Below, piece by piece: positions 14,279-22,105 of a DNA stretch of 26,775 nt (its first letter is position 1; each line of letters opens with the position of its first letter). Position numbers and translations under genes: made by a program. The DNA is from JBCAWW01 sp039024315 (GTDB lineage Bacteria; Bacteroidota; Bacteroidia; J057), in assembly GCA_039024315.1 (NCBI GenBank), contig JBCCQN010000114.1, positions 1 to 26,775 on the forward strand, written 5' to 3'. The notes under the pieces are model-generated. The model saw only the letters and a program-made list of their open reading frames with translations, was not told where the DNA came from and ran no database searches.

Positions 14279-15898
14279 CTAATCTGTTTTTACGAACCTT
14301 TGTTGACTTTGGGTTCGATTGCCGGTGAATTTTATGGTGTAAAAACCCGGTACCCAGTCTTTGACACTTAGGCGAAGGTATTTTTGATCAGTCAATCTTT
14401 GCTGATAAACTAGCCGCCCCTGCAGGTCAAAAACGGCTAATTGCTCATAATCATTTTCCCATCTCAGTTGCACGATTTCCTGCGCGGGATTGGGAAAAAG
14501 GAGTACTTGATTTCCCTCCGATAAATTCGGCGGTCGGTTGATAGGGGCGCTGAGGCAGTTATCGTTTTGAGAGAAATAATGATTGCGGACTTCGTTGATA
14601 CGTTGGCGTAGCAGGTTCAAATTAGCGAGGTTGTCTTGATTTGGATCGCGCGCATATACCAAGGCTAGGTCCATACAGATGGATTCTCCCGGTCCCAGTA
14701 CAAAAGGACCATGAGACAGCAGGCCGCGAGTATCCTTGCTTTCGTGCGAAAAAAAGGAATTTGAACCATTATTGGCAACCCAACCCGTATTACTGACTGG
14801 ATCGCCACTCAAAAAGTAGGTAGTGCTTTGACTGCCTCCTCTACCCGTTCCCCCTTGGGTAACACTTTGCCCGTCCTTCCACTTTCCTTGCAAAAACTGA
14901 TAATAGTCCGGTCCTATGACAGGGCCACCAATCGAATCATCAGTATAATCCACATAGTAGGTCATGGTTGCAGACATCTCTAAATTGAGCATGCTAATAC
15001 CTTGAGCAGGAGGATTTTGCCCGAAGCCATATTGCGGGCCATCCATATTGTCGCGATTGTAAACATAGAGAGTATTGAGGGCTGAGTCAGTGCCCATATC
15101 GTCGTCCAACACATAACCGAGCTCTAAGTCTGACCAATAGCCTATCCATGCGTCTTGGTACAGCTGCGCTGAACGATTAAACACTTTATAATGCAGGAAA
15201 ATGGACTCATTGAGAGCCGAACTACTGGGAGAGTCAAAGCCGTAGGCCATGAGATGCGTTTCGATTTTAAGTGGACTAAAGGCACTGTAACGATCATCAT
15301 TGAAAATAATATAAAGGGCCTGATCGCCTCTGATCAAGGGATAATCGCCTAGACTAGGTTCGTATACCCCACTACCGTTGACATCCATAAAGGGAGCTAA
15401 ATAAAAGGCTTCTTGGCGAGCCGTATCCCCATGAGCTGGCCAAGTGGCGATACTGTTAGGAACCACATAATTAGGGCTTTGCCAATTAGCAATATGTTGA
15501 TCAATCGTAGTTTGGTCCATTTTCCAGACTTTTTGATAACGTTGATTGTAAACGCTATCGTAGAGATTGGAGACGGGGCCGGGCTGATAGTTGTTATCGC
15601 TTTGGCGGTAGGTTTGCGCTGCGCTCCGAATGTTGCCACTATTGTCAAGGGCTCCCATCCAGAGATGCCCTGCAAAGAGGGTGTTCAGACTATCATGAGG
15701 GGCTACGCGATAGTAGGCTTTGTTTTCTAAGTCATAAAACATGTCTCCCGATGCATGAAAGAGCGCCTTAACCGCATTGGCTTCCAAAGTATCATTGATG
15801 TCTTTGGGATAAGGCGTCTGATAAGGATCATAGTTTTGGGCCTGCAATGAGATGATGCTCATGCCAAGCAAAGCCAATAAAGCGTATCGTGTTTTCAT
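14279..15898 (-). CDS. T9SS type A sorting domain protein, surface/secreted, function unknown
   Basis: A 539-residue protein. The open frame extends 45 codons upstream, but ATG 15898 begins a clear signal peptide (MKTRYALLALLGMSIISLQAQ). Residues about 22-480 are a single long beta-rich region without a family I can name. Its phrases (FAGHLWMGALDNSGNIRSAAQTYRQ, PAHGDTARQ, FMDVNGSGVYEPSLGDYPLIRGDQALY, IGYWSDLELGY) recur, as I remember, in large secreted proteins of Saprospiria and relatives. DVNGSGVYEPSLGD resembles a calcium-binding loop. The T9SS tail starts VLLFPNPAQEI and ends at the C-terminus with a Tyr/Phe-rich strand pattern (GFYTIKFTG). It is divergent from the Rieske gene across 143 bases and is followed by tandem terminators. 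No enzymatic motif was seen. Confidence 0.83.
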   Translation of the reverse strand: MKTRYALLALLGMSIISLQAQNYDPYQTPYPKDINDTLEANAVKALFHASGDMFYDLENKAYYRVAPHDSLNTLFAGHLWMGALDNSGNIRSAAQTYRQSDNNYQPGPVSNLYDSVYNQRYQKVWKMDQTTIDQHIANWQSPNYVVPNSIATWPAHGDTARQEAFYLAPFMDVNGSGVYEPSLGDYPLIRGDQALYIIFNDDRYSAFSPLKIETHLMAYGFDSPSSSALNESIFLHYKVFNRSAQLYQDAWIGYWSDLELGYVLDDDMGTDSALNTLYVYNRDNMDGPQYGFGQNPPAQGISMLNLEMSATMTYYVDYTDDSIGGPVIGPDYYQFLQGKWKDGQSVTQGGTGRGGSQSTTYFLSGDPVSNTGWVANNGSNSFFSHESKDTRGLLSHGPFVLGPGESICMDLALVYARDPNQDNLANLNLLRQRINEVRNHYFSQNDNCLSAPINRPPNLSEGNQVLLFPNPAQEIVQLRWENDYEQLAVFDLQGRLVYQQRLTDQKYLRLSVKDWVPGFYTIKFTGNRTQSQQRFVKTD

Positions 15899-16041
15899 AA
15901 AGAGAAATTTAGATGGGTACGTATAGAAACTCCTCTTTTTTACAGCTTCTACCAAAGTGAAAATCAGCCTTGGCTTACTCATTTTGCACCATTTTCGACA
16001 TTGGAACGGCAATTGCTCCACAGAGGCGAACACAAACGCTA

Positions 16042-17142
16042 ATGATTGACATGAAAGTGGAAGATCTGAAGATCGAGCGCGACATTACCAAAGCGCAAAC
16101 CCTCCCCGCCTCCTTTTATCGTTCACAAGCCATTTTTGACCGCTGTAAAGAAGCCATTTTTGCCAAGAGCTGGCATTGTATTGGTCTGGTTTCTGACTTG
16201 CCCGGTCCCGGGGCTGCTCAGCCTTTTTCGCTCATGCAAGGCTATCTAGATGAACCGCTCTTATTGACCACGGACGAGGATGGTAATTCTGGCTGCTACT
16301 CCAATGTCTGTACCCATCGTGGCAACCTGCTCGTAATGGAAGGTGGACCCTGCAAGCAGATCCGCTGCCGCTATCATGGCCGTCGTTTTGACCTCAAAGG
16401 CAAGATGCTCAGTATGCCTGAGTTTAAGGAAGCGCAAAATTTTCCTTCCAAAGCGGATGATCTTCCGGAGTTGCCTCTCAAAAACCTTGGCAACCTACTT
16501 TTTACCTCTCTCGGTTCTGATTATAGCTTCGAACAATGGCTCAAGCCGGTCTTTGAGCGACTAAGCTGGATGCCTTTTGAGGAGTTTGTACATGCGCCAG
16601 ACTTTGGCCAAACCTACGATATCAACGCCAATTGGGCGCTTTATCTAGACAATTACTTGGAGGGTTTTCACATTCCCTTTGTGCATCCGGGGCTCAATGA
16701 AGTGCTTTCCTTTCCCGACTATAAATACGAGTGTTACGACTATGCCAGCTTACAATTAGGAGTCGCCAATGAGGGGGAAGCCTGTTTTGATTTACCGACT
16801 TCCTCTCCAGATTATGGCAAGCGAGTGGCCGCCTATTATTATTGGGTTTTCCCAAACGTGATGTTCAATTTCTATCCTTGGGGCCTCTCTCTCAATATCG
16901 TTGAACCCGTTGACGTCCAAAAAACCCGTGTGCGCTTCGAGACTTTTATTTGGCAGGAGGAGCTATTTGATCCCAGCAGTATTGACAGCATTCATTTGAC
17001 TGAGATGGAGGACGAAGCCGTAGTCGAATCCGTGCAGCAGGGCGTAAAATCACGTCTTTACGATCGAGGCCGTTATTCTCCTAAGCAGGAGGTAGCCGTG
17101 CATCATTTTCATCGTTTGATAGCAGATGCATTGAGTAAGTAG
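16042..17142 (+). CDS. Rieske non-haem iron oxygenase, alpha subunit type
   Basis: A 366-residue ring-hydroxylating/choline-monooxygenase-like oxygenase. The Rieske [2Fe-2S] ligands are Cys90 and His92 in CTHRG and Cys109 and His112 in CRYHG. The mononuclear iron site is visible as NYLEGFHIPFVH with His210 and His215, and Asp324 in EMEDEAVVES as the probable third ligand. The substrate could be an aromatic acid, a quaternary amine or a similar small molecule; sequence alone does not decide. No reductase or ferredoxin gene is nearby, so electrons must come from a partner elsewhere. ATG 16042 is used; ATG 16051 is equally possible, and a longer TTG start at 15970 is not favoured because the added residues do not look like family sequence. 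The protein has no signal peptide and should be cytoplasmic. Confidence 0.9.
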   Translation: MIDMKVEDLKIERDITKAQTLPASFYRSQAIFDRCKEAIFAKSWHCIGLVSDLPGPGAAQPFSLMQGYLDEPLLLTTDEDGNSGCYSNVCTHRGNLLVMEGGPCKQIRCRYHGRRFDLKGKMLSMPEFKEAQNFPSKADDLPELPLKNLGNLLFTSLGSDYSFEQWLKPVFERLSWMPFEEFVHAPDFGQTYDINANWALYLDNYLEGFHIPFVHPGLNEVLSFPDYKYECYDYASLQLGVANEGEACFDLPTSSPDYGKRVAAYYYWVFPNVMFNFYPWGLSLNIVEPVDVQKTRVRFETFIWQEELFDPSSIDSIHLTEMEDEAVVESVQQGVKSRLYDRGRYSPKQEVAVHHFHRLIADALSK

Positions 17143-17150
17143 GAGGTGGG

Positions 17151-17176
17151 CTACTGCTTCGCAGAACGCTTATCTC
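17151..17176 (+). repeat. REP-like palindromic repeat, copy D
   Basis: CTACTGCTTCGCAGAACGCT followed by TATCTC is the best single match to the whole consensus. The stem is CTGC/GCAG with a TTC loop at 17154-17164. It lies 8 bases after the Rieske stop, between convergent genes. Confidence 0.75.
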
Positions 17177-17213
17177 AAAAAAGAAGAAACAGAGAGCTTT
17201 GAACCCTCTGTTT
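17177..17213 (-). terminator. Intrinsic terminator after the DUF5060/GH5-like gene
   Basis: AAACAGAG (17187-17194) and CTCTGTTT (17206-17213) make an 8-bp stem. On minus it is followed by CTTCTTTTTTG, a good T-tract, 38 bases after the stop at 17251. On plus the tail is CTCTGTGTTT, so it may also stop Rieske transcription weakly. Confidence 0.75.
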
Positions 17214-17250
17214 CTCTGTGTTTAAATCCCAAAGACTTCTTCAATTAATT

Positions 17251-19680
17251 CTAGCGAATCACAATCGCTTGGCTCCCCACTCGATCACCCGCTTGCACTT
17301 TGACCCAATAGAGTCCCTGGGCTAAACTGCTGGGCAGCCTAAATTCCTGCGCACTGGCAAAAACGATTTCCTGTCGCCAAACCTGACGACCACTCACATC
17401 TAAGAGCTGGATTTCTCCTCGCTCATTTTCCAAGCCACTGATCTCTAGACTGATGTTGCCACCTGCCGCAGCAGGATTAGGATACAGCTTAAAATTTGAC
17501 TCTGGCAATACTTCCAAGGAAGTGATTGGGGTATTGTTTTGATCTAGGACAAAAGCTAAGTCCCACTGTATATCGGGAATCATAGCGTCCAACTGGCCGT
17601 TGACTACATTTACCGGATCACTAGCGACGATAGCGCCAGTCAGACAATTGTACCATTTGAGGTAGTAAGTGCTGTCGACTAGATTTTCCAGATGTAGGCT
17701 AGTGCCTGTGATTGGTGCGGGTGGCCCGCTCTGCGGAACGGTAGTATGATTGTACTCGTTGGAGATGAGCCAGCCTGTGGCAAAGTTATTGTCCTGCGAT
17801 TGCAGGACATAGGCATCGATTTTTGAGCCTAGGCTTGAAAAGCTGTAGGACGAAATCGAAATCCAGTCAGTACCATTATTGTCGACTTTGATGATGTGCG
17901 AGCCCGCAGGTACATTGATCGTATAATCTCTGCTGGTTTGAGCACTCACGCTGAGGACTTGAGCACCGTCCAACATGATTTGTACCTCCGCATTGTTGCC
18001 GGTATTGCTACCCGTGCTTACCGTAAAGGTGCCATCTTGAGGGTAGTCCACCATAAATACTGGCGGGCTTCTAAACTGAGTATTCCAAGAAGCGCCATAC
18101 AGAAATTTCCCTAACGAAGCATTGCTTGGACTCAGGCTGCCGTCAGGATTAACAGTGATGGTATCGGTGCCGATCCCACCCCAATCCAATGCAGGTGTCA
18201 AAGACAGGTCTCCCGGAGCACCTAAAACTGTAGCAGCCGCCGGCTGGAGGTTTTTGTCCTTAAAGGGAATGTCTTCGGTTACTTTCGCTATGCCATCAAA
18301 GTGATAGTAGTGGTCTTCTACCTCCATATAGATATCCCACCACCAAGTCATGCCAGTGCCCATAGAGCCACTGAATAGGGGACCCCAAAGGCCATTGTGA
18401 ATGTGAATACCATCTGGGTCTACTTGGCCAAGCGTATTCGACAGCCCAATCCCAAATTCCCCGTTCATGGTGGGTTTACTATATTCGTCCAGATAAGATT
18501 TAATGCCGGAGGAAAGCAGGCGTTCAAGATTGGGCGTATTGAAGTAATAATGTGTTTGGGTAAAGTCGATTTCGGTATTCCCCCATACCAAGGGATCGTT
18601 TTCGGCTTTGGCAAAGCTAGTGGTGACCAAATGCTGATAGGGATCTATGGATTTGATGTATTGGGCCATCTCAGCATGCCAAAGCGCAACATCCGTACGG
18701 ATTTGATCATAGTTATCGGTCCATTCTACCTCATTGAACAATTCCCAGCTCATGATGGACCGAGAGTAGCCCCAGCGAGCGATGATGTAGCGATAACGAT
18801 TTTTGGTGTGATCAATAGCTGCCTGATTGGTGAAAAACTCAGCCGTGTTTTGGCAAGGACCTCCGTTGGCAACATTATAGGGACTATCGCTCCAGTTTGG
18901 GTTGACTTGGGTAGATACGGGACCGTGATGCTGTAGCGCTAGCATGATATAGACATCATTAGCCGAGCAATACTCATATAGCCAATCTTGATAGCGGCTT
19001 TTGACTTGTTGGTAGTCCCGCAAACCGCCAAATTGACTCCAACCACTTTTCCATTCAATCCCTAGGCCCCAGTGAGCATGCCAAAGGCGAAAGTAATTTC
19101 CCCCCATGGCCGTCATCTTGTCGATCCATTTTTTATAGTCTTGATAGGGATTACCATTTTGCCAACACATGTTTTCTCCAATCAAAAGTAGCTGCTCTTG
19201 ATTATCGGTCTGGAGATAATTGCTATTGCTCAAGCGTACAAAACCGCGATCATGAGGAGTTGCGGCACTGACACAGGCAAAAGTTTGGGCTGGATGGCTC
19301 ACCGTCCCATTGGAGTCGCTTACGCTCAAAGTATAAGACCAAGTTCCAGTGAGATGGGGGGCAAAGCGCAGCTTAAAACCATCGCCATCTGGAGTCAAAC
19401 CTCCAGAGGCACTGAGGATAAAGTCTTCCATAAAAAAGCCATCTACCTCAATATTCTGATTGTCAGGACCCGTAAATACTGCCTTGACGGTAATTTGATC
19501 GTAATCGTAAGGGTTGCTGTAGCTCGCACTAAGGTCAATTGCCACCTCAAATTTTTCGTACTGACCGACAGTCGTATTGAGGGGGCTCACTTGGTTGATG
19601 ACAGGTTGGGCAACTAGCATAAGCGGAGCCAGAAATAGTATACCCAATATGCACTTTATAAGTGTAAAAAGTCCTTTCAT
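17251..19680 (-). CDS. DUF5060 plus GH5-like glycoside hydrolase with T9SS tail
   Basis: An 809-residue exported glycosidase. Residues 1-24 are a signal peptide (ending LVAQ). Residues about 33-135 match DUF5060, an Ig-like domain often fused before glycosidase barrels. Residues about 145-470 form a (beta/alpha)8 barrel with Glu317 in WELFNEVEW as likely acid/base and Glu408 in MNGEFGIG as likely nucleophile, as in clan GH-A enzymes; aromatic clusters such as HYYF and TWWWD line the presumed cleft. Residues about 500-620 look like a carbohydrate-binding beta-sandwich (NNAEVQIMLDG, YTINVPAGSHIIKVDN). A short Ig-like segment follows, then the T9SS tail starting FKLYPNPAAAGG near 728. It should cut a polysaccharide outside the cell; the linkage is not known. 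It lies next to the triple-CBM gene and the SusC/D operon, supporting a role in that glycan locus. Confidence 0.87.
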   Translation of the reverse strand: MKGLFTLIKCILGILFLAPLMLVAQPVINQVSPLNTTVGQYEKFEVAIDLSASYSNPYDYDQITVKAVFTGPDNQNIEVDGFFMEDFILSASGGLTPDGDGFKLRFAPHLTGTWSYTLSVSDSNGTVSHPAQTFACVSAATPHDRGFVRLSNSNYLQTDNQEQLLLIGENMCWQNGNPYQDYKKWIDKMTAMGGNYFRLWHAHWGLGIEWKSGWSQFGGLRDYQQVKSRYQDWLYEYCSANDVYIMLALQHHGPVSTQVNPNWSDSPYNVANGGPCQNTAEFFTNQAAIDHTKNRYRYIIARWGYSRSIMSWELFNEVEWTDNYDQIRTDVALWHAEMAQYIKSIDPYQHLVTTSFAKAENDPLVWGNTEIDFTQTHYYFNTPNLERLLSSGIKSYLDEYSKPTMNGEFGIGLSNTLGQVDPDGIHIHNGLWGPLFSGSMGTGMTWWWDIYMEVEDHYYHFDGIAKVTEDIPFKDKNLQPAAATVLGAPGDLSLTPALDWGGIGTDTITVNPDGSLSPSNASLGKFLYGASWNTQFRSPPVFMVDYPQDGTFTVSTGSNTGNNAEVQIMLDGAQVLSVSAQTSRDYTINVPAGSHIIKVDNNGTDWISISSYSFSSLGSKIDAYVLQSQDNNFATGWLISNEYNHTTVPQSGPPAPITGTSLHLENLVDSTYYLKWYNCLTGAIVASDPVNVVNGQLDAMIPDIQWDLAFVLDQNNTPITSLEVLPESNFKLYPNPAAAGGNISLEISGLENERGEIQLLDVSGRQVWRQEIVFASAQEFRLPSSLAQGLYWVKVQAGDRVGSQAIVIR

Positions 19681-19817
19681 AGTAGTTTGATGAGTTTCTG
19701 ACCGATGGCTTGCCCAGCAAACTGCATCACTATATAAGATACGCAGCTAGCGGCAAAATCAGTCTGCTAGAGGAAAGAAATATTCACTTTTGTCTATGTG
19801 TTTAGACAAAACATAGA

Positions 19818-19840
19818 GAGATAAGCGTTCTGCGCAGCAG
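19818..19840 (-). repeat. REP-like palindromic repeat, copy E1
   Basis: On minus it reads CTGC-TGC-GCAG then AACGCTTATCTC. The palindrome is at 19830-19840. The stem is the CTGC/GCAG form with a TGC loop. Confidence 0.7.
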
Positions 19841-19860
19841 TGGTCCTAATCCTATAACTG

Positions 19861-19886
19861 CCGCTGAGTCGCGGAACGATAAGCTC
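19861..19886 (+). repeat. REP-like palindromic repeat, copy E2
   Basis: CCGC-TGAGTC-GCGG at 19861-19874 is followed by AACGATAAGCTC. The loop is six bases rather than three. With E1 it forms a tail-to-tail pair (palindromes inward), the opposite order to B1/B2. Confidence 0.6.
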
Positions 19887-19904
19887 AAATCGAAACCGAT
19901 GTGG

Positions 19905-19938
19905 GAAAAAATAAGGGCTAGCTGCACACTAGCCCTTT
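19905..19938 (-). terminator. Intrinsic terminator after the triple-CBM gene
   Basis: AAGGGCTAG (19913-19921) and CTAGCCCTT (19929-19937) form a perfect 9-bp stem with a 7-base loop. On minus it is followed by ATTTTTTCCC. It lies 16 bases after the stop of the gene at 19954. Confidence 0.88.
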
Positions 19939-19953
19939 GAATACTGATATAAC

Positions 19954-21873
19954 CTAAGGACTTACTAATTGCAATTTGAGGTTTTGTACATAGCCCTGAT
20001 GCTGGATCTTGACGATGTACACGCCAGCGGTTAAACTGCCAGTAGGAATTTCCACGCGTTGCAAACCGGGGAAAATATCGCGCTCTGTTTGCCAAACTGT
20101 ACGGCCAAGCATATCAACCATACTAATATTGGTCTGCTGCAAGAGGCGCTCTGCGTCCAGTTCCAAATTAGCAGGCACACTCGCAGAAACAGGGTTAGGG
20201 TAAAGATTGACTAGCAAGCCAAGATCCCGAATATCATCTAGGCCAGTAGAAGTAACGGAGTCAGACGTACATAACTCGATATCGTCAAACCAAACACTGT
20301 AGAGGGAATTGAAGGCTGTTTTGCGGTAAATTTTCAACTCTACAAAAGCATTGTTCCAATTGCCATCAGCGGTAAAGCTGGTTTGATAATTCATCCAAGT
20401 ATTGTCGAGGACGTAGAAGTTAGCGCTTGACTGGGCCGTCCAATCTGTATCGCGTACCGTACGAGCGAGGATGTCTACGGTGTCCCCTGCGGGAACGTTT
20501 GAGCGAATCCACATGGTGAGGGTATAATCCTTGCCGTCTTCGAGGGTGATTCTCGGCCCGAAGCGGTGATGAAATTCTGCGGTATTGTTGTCTTCAAAAA
20601 TATCGATGCGGGCAGAATTGGTGCCAGTGTAGGGAAGTACTGGGTCTACATTGATGGTGGCTAATTCTTCCATATCACTACCATCCCAAATGTCCCAGCC
20701 AGTGGTATCATTGACTTCAAAGCCATCATTGCCAGGAGCGAGATTGTTGGCACAGTCTGCTGTATTGCTAAGAGAACCATAAATAGGATCAGGACCAGAA
20801 CCTGGATCTCCTCCACCAGGCTCTTCGCTGGTAGTACAAATCGAAACTTCGTCAATCCAAACGTCATAGGGAGCGCTAAATGTTTCATTGTAAACTTTGA
20901 ACTCCAAATGCACATCGGCGCGGTCTGCGTCGGCAGTAAATACCGTCGAGTGCTCTCCCCAGATGGTATCTACGCTCATGGTTTCAGTGTGGATGGTAGT
21001 CCAACCGTCAAATTCGTCTTTCAGCCATACCACTACTTCTGTAGCGGGCTCGCTACTCTTGGCAAAGAAGGTGATCTTATAGTTTTGCGAATCAGCAATA
21101 GCCGAAACCTGTGGACGACTATTGATCTCAGCCGGTCCAGTTACTTGATCAGAGGGAACTAATACTCTGATCAAAGCGCTACTATCGCCTAAATAGGCAT
21201 CAGAACCTGTTTCAAAGCTGTAGGCGGTAGGATTGTTGCTATGCCAGTTCCACCAATTGTCTCCTGCACCAGTTTCAAAACCCGGATTGGCAACTAAGTT
21301 ATCCGCACAGGTATTAGTCGCAATATCTTGCACTGACATGCAGACCGCATCAATCGTTACAGAGTATGGCTGTTGAAAGCCGCCATTATAAACGGCGATC
21401 TCTACGTGCACATCAGCACGGTCGACATCAGCTTGGAAAATACCAGAGATCATCGAGTAGGCTGTATCAATCATAAAGGTCTCCGTATAGACTGTAGCCC
21501 AAGAATCAAATTCGTCCTTGACGTTGATGCGGATCTCTGTATTAGGCAGCGTTGACTTAGCGGCGAGAGAAATTTCATAAAAGTCGCCTCCCACCACTGG
21601 GATGACCTGAGATCGGTTATTGTATTCGGCGGCACCGCCGGTAATACTATCTGCGGGTTCGAGTACATTGATTACAGCTGCCGAATCGCCCATAAAGGCA
21701 TCATCGCTGATTTCAAAGCTGTGGGCATCCTGATCACCTCCGTGCCAGGTCCACCAATCGCTCATGCCCATCTCAAAACCACCATTGCTGATCAAGGTGT
21801 CCGGACACTGGGCTTGTGCTGCGATTGCAAAAAGGCAAAGGCATACACTTAAGAGTAGTGAAGTTCTTTTCAT
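19954..21873 (-). CDS. Triple carbohydrate-binding module (CBM4/9-like) protein with T9SS tail
   Basis: A 639-residue exported protein without a catalytic domain. After the signal peptide (1-22, ending AQAQ) come three related beta-sandwich modules at about 27-180, 190-347 and 374-536. Each opens with N-x-GFE plus a Trp cluster (SDWWTWH, DNWWNWH, TGWDIWD), contains D/NSA-x-I, and closes with a YS/YD-V-x-D strand (PYSVTIDAV, PYDVWIDEV, LYSVWFDDI) as in CBM4/9 family modules. Modules 1 and 2 are close copies; module 3 has diverged and follows a Gly/Pro/Asp linker (EEPGGGDPGSGPDP, 350-363). The tail from about 552 (LVNLYPNPVSAS) is a T9SS type A signal. The likely job is to bind a polysaccharide at the cell surface or in the medium. 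Divergence from the SusC/D operon suggests it is the glycan-binding partner of that importer. Confidence 0.88.
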   Translation of the reverse strand: MKRTSLLLSVCLCLFAIAAQAQCPDTLISNGGFEMGMSDWWTWHGGDQDAHSFEISDDAFMGDSAAVINVLEPADSITGGAAEYNNRSQVIPVVGGDFYEISLAAKSTLPNTEIRINVKDEFDSWATVYTETFMIDTAYSMISGIFQADVDRADVHVEIAVYNGGFQQPYSVTIDAVCMSVQDIATNTCADNLVANPGFETGAGDNWWNWHSNNPTAYSFETGSDAYLGDSSALIRVLVPSDQVTGPAEINSRPQVSAIADSQNYKITFFAKSSEPATEVVVWLKDEFDGWTTIHTETMSVDTIWGEHSTVFTADADRADVHLEFKVYNETFSAPYDVWIDEVSICTTSEEPGGGDPGSGPDPIYGSLSNTADCANNLAPGNDGFEVNDTTGWDIWDGSDMEELATINVDPVLPYTGTNSARIDIFEDNNTAEFHHRFGPRITLEDGKDYTLTMWIRSNVPAGDTVDILARTVRDTDWTAQSSANFYVLDNTWMNYQTSFTADGNWNNAFVELKIYRKTAFNSLYSVWFDDIELCTSDSVTSTGLDDIRDLGLLVNLYPNPVSASVPANLELDAERLLQQTNISMVDMLGRTVWQTERDIFPGLQRVEIPTGSLTAGVYIVKIQHQGYVQNLKLQLVSP

Positions 21874-21928
21874 TAGAAGTAGATTTTTTGGTTAGTGGGC
21901 CTCAGACATATCGTCCAAAGCCTATATC

Positions 21929-21946
21929 CAAATGTAGAGGCTCTAC
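21929..21946 (-). promoter_or_regulatory. Candidate -7 box and palindrome before the triple-CBM gene
   Basis: On minus, TACATTTG (21929-21936) matches the Bacteroidota -7 consensus TAnnTTTG. It overlaps GTAGAG-G-CTCTAC (21934-21946), a perfect 13-base odd palindrome on either strand. The start codon is 55 bases downstream. No well-placed TTG -33 box was seen, so the site may depend on an activator or be repressed at the palindrome. Confidence 0.4.
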
Positions 21947-21980
21947 TTCCGAGAGGCGGGCGGGAAACTGTACAAAAACA

Positions 21981-22024
21981 GGGGGTATTTGTAACATTTG
22001 ACGGTTTTTGTAACAAATACCCCC
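21981..22024. promoter_or_regulatory. 12-bp inverted repeat in the divergent CBM/SusC spacer
   Basis: GGGGGTATTTGT (21981-21992) and ACAAATACCCCC (22013-22024) are perfect inverted copies around 20 bases. Inside, TTTGTAACA occurs twice in the same direction, at 21988-21996 and 22007-22015, 19 bases apart, which is nearly two helical turns. It sits 82 bases before the susC-like start and 107 before the divergent CBM gene. This is a strong candidate for a dimeric regulator site controlling both directions. Confidence 0.6.
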
Positions 22025-22028
22025 CTCA

Positions 22029-22050
22029 TTTGTAAAAAGCACCGCCCTTC
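22029..22050 (+). promoter_or_regulatory. TTTGTAA-CACCGCCCTTC element before the SusC-like gene
   Basis: TTTGTAA (22029-22035), four bases, then CACCGCCCTTC (22040-22050), ending 55 bases before the ATG. The same pair of words precedes the SRPBCC gene at 6144-6161. This TTTGTAA is the third such word in the spacer, after the two inside the inverted repeat. Confidence 0.45.
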
Positions 22051-22105
22051 TCTTCTGCTCTTTTTACCCACCTTGGATCAGACAAATCTTCAAAAATCTA
22101 CTACT

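Larger units (their letters stand above)
19681..19953. other. Spacer between two T9SS cargo genes
   Basis: No gene was seen in these 273 bases. The left part (19681-19800) is the upstream region of the glycosidase gene; no clear -7/-33 pair was found. The middle holds REP-like copies E1 and E2, and the right end holds the terminator of the triple-CBM gene. Confidence 0.55.

Noticed and set aside
15899..16033. 45-codon N-terminal extension of the gene at 14279-15898
   Set aside because: The extension is not hydrophobic or family-like and would bury the signal peptide starting at ATG 15898.
18397..18936. A 179-codon open frame on plus inside the DUF5060/GH5-like gene
   Set aside because: It is antisense to a well-supported catalytic domain and has no recognisable protein features.
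21998..22105. Upstream extension of the SusC-like gene by 36 codons
   Set aside because: It would translate the regulatory inverted repeat and put the signal peptide inside the protein. ATG 22106 starts a normal signal peptide.
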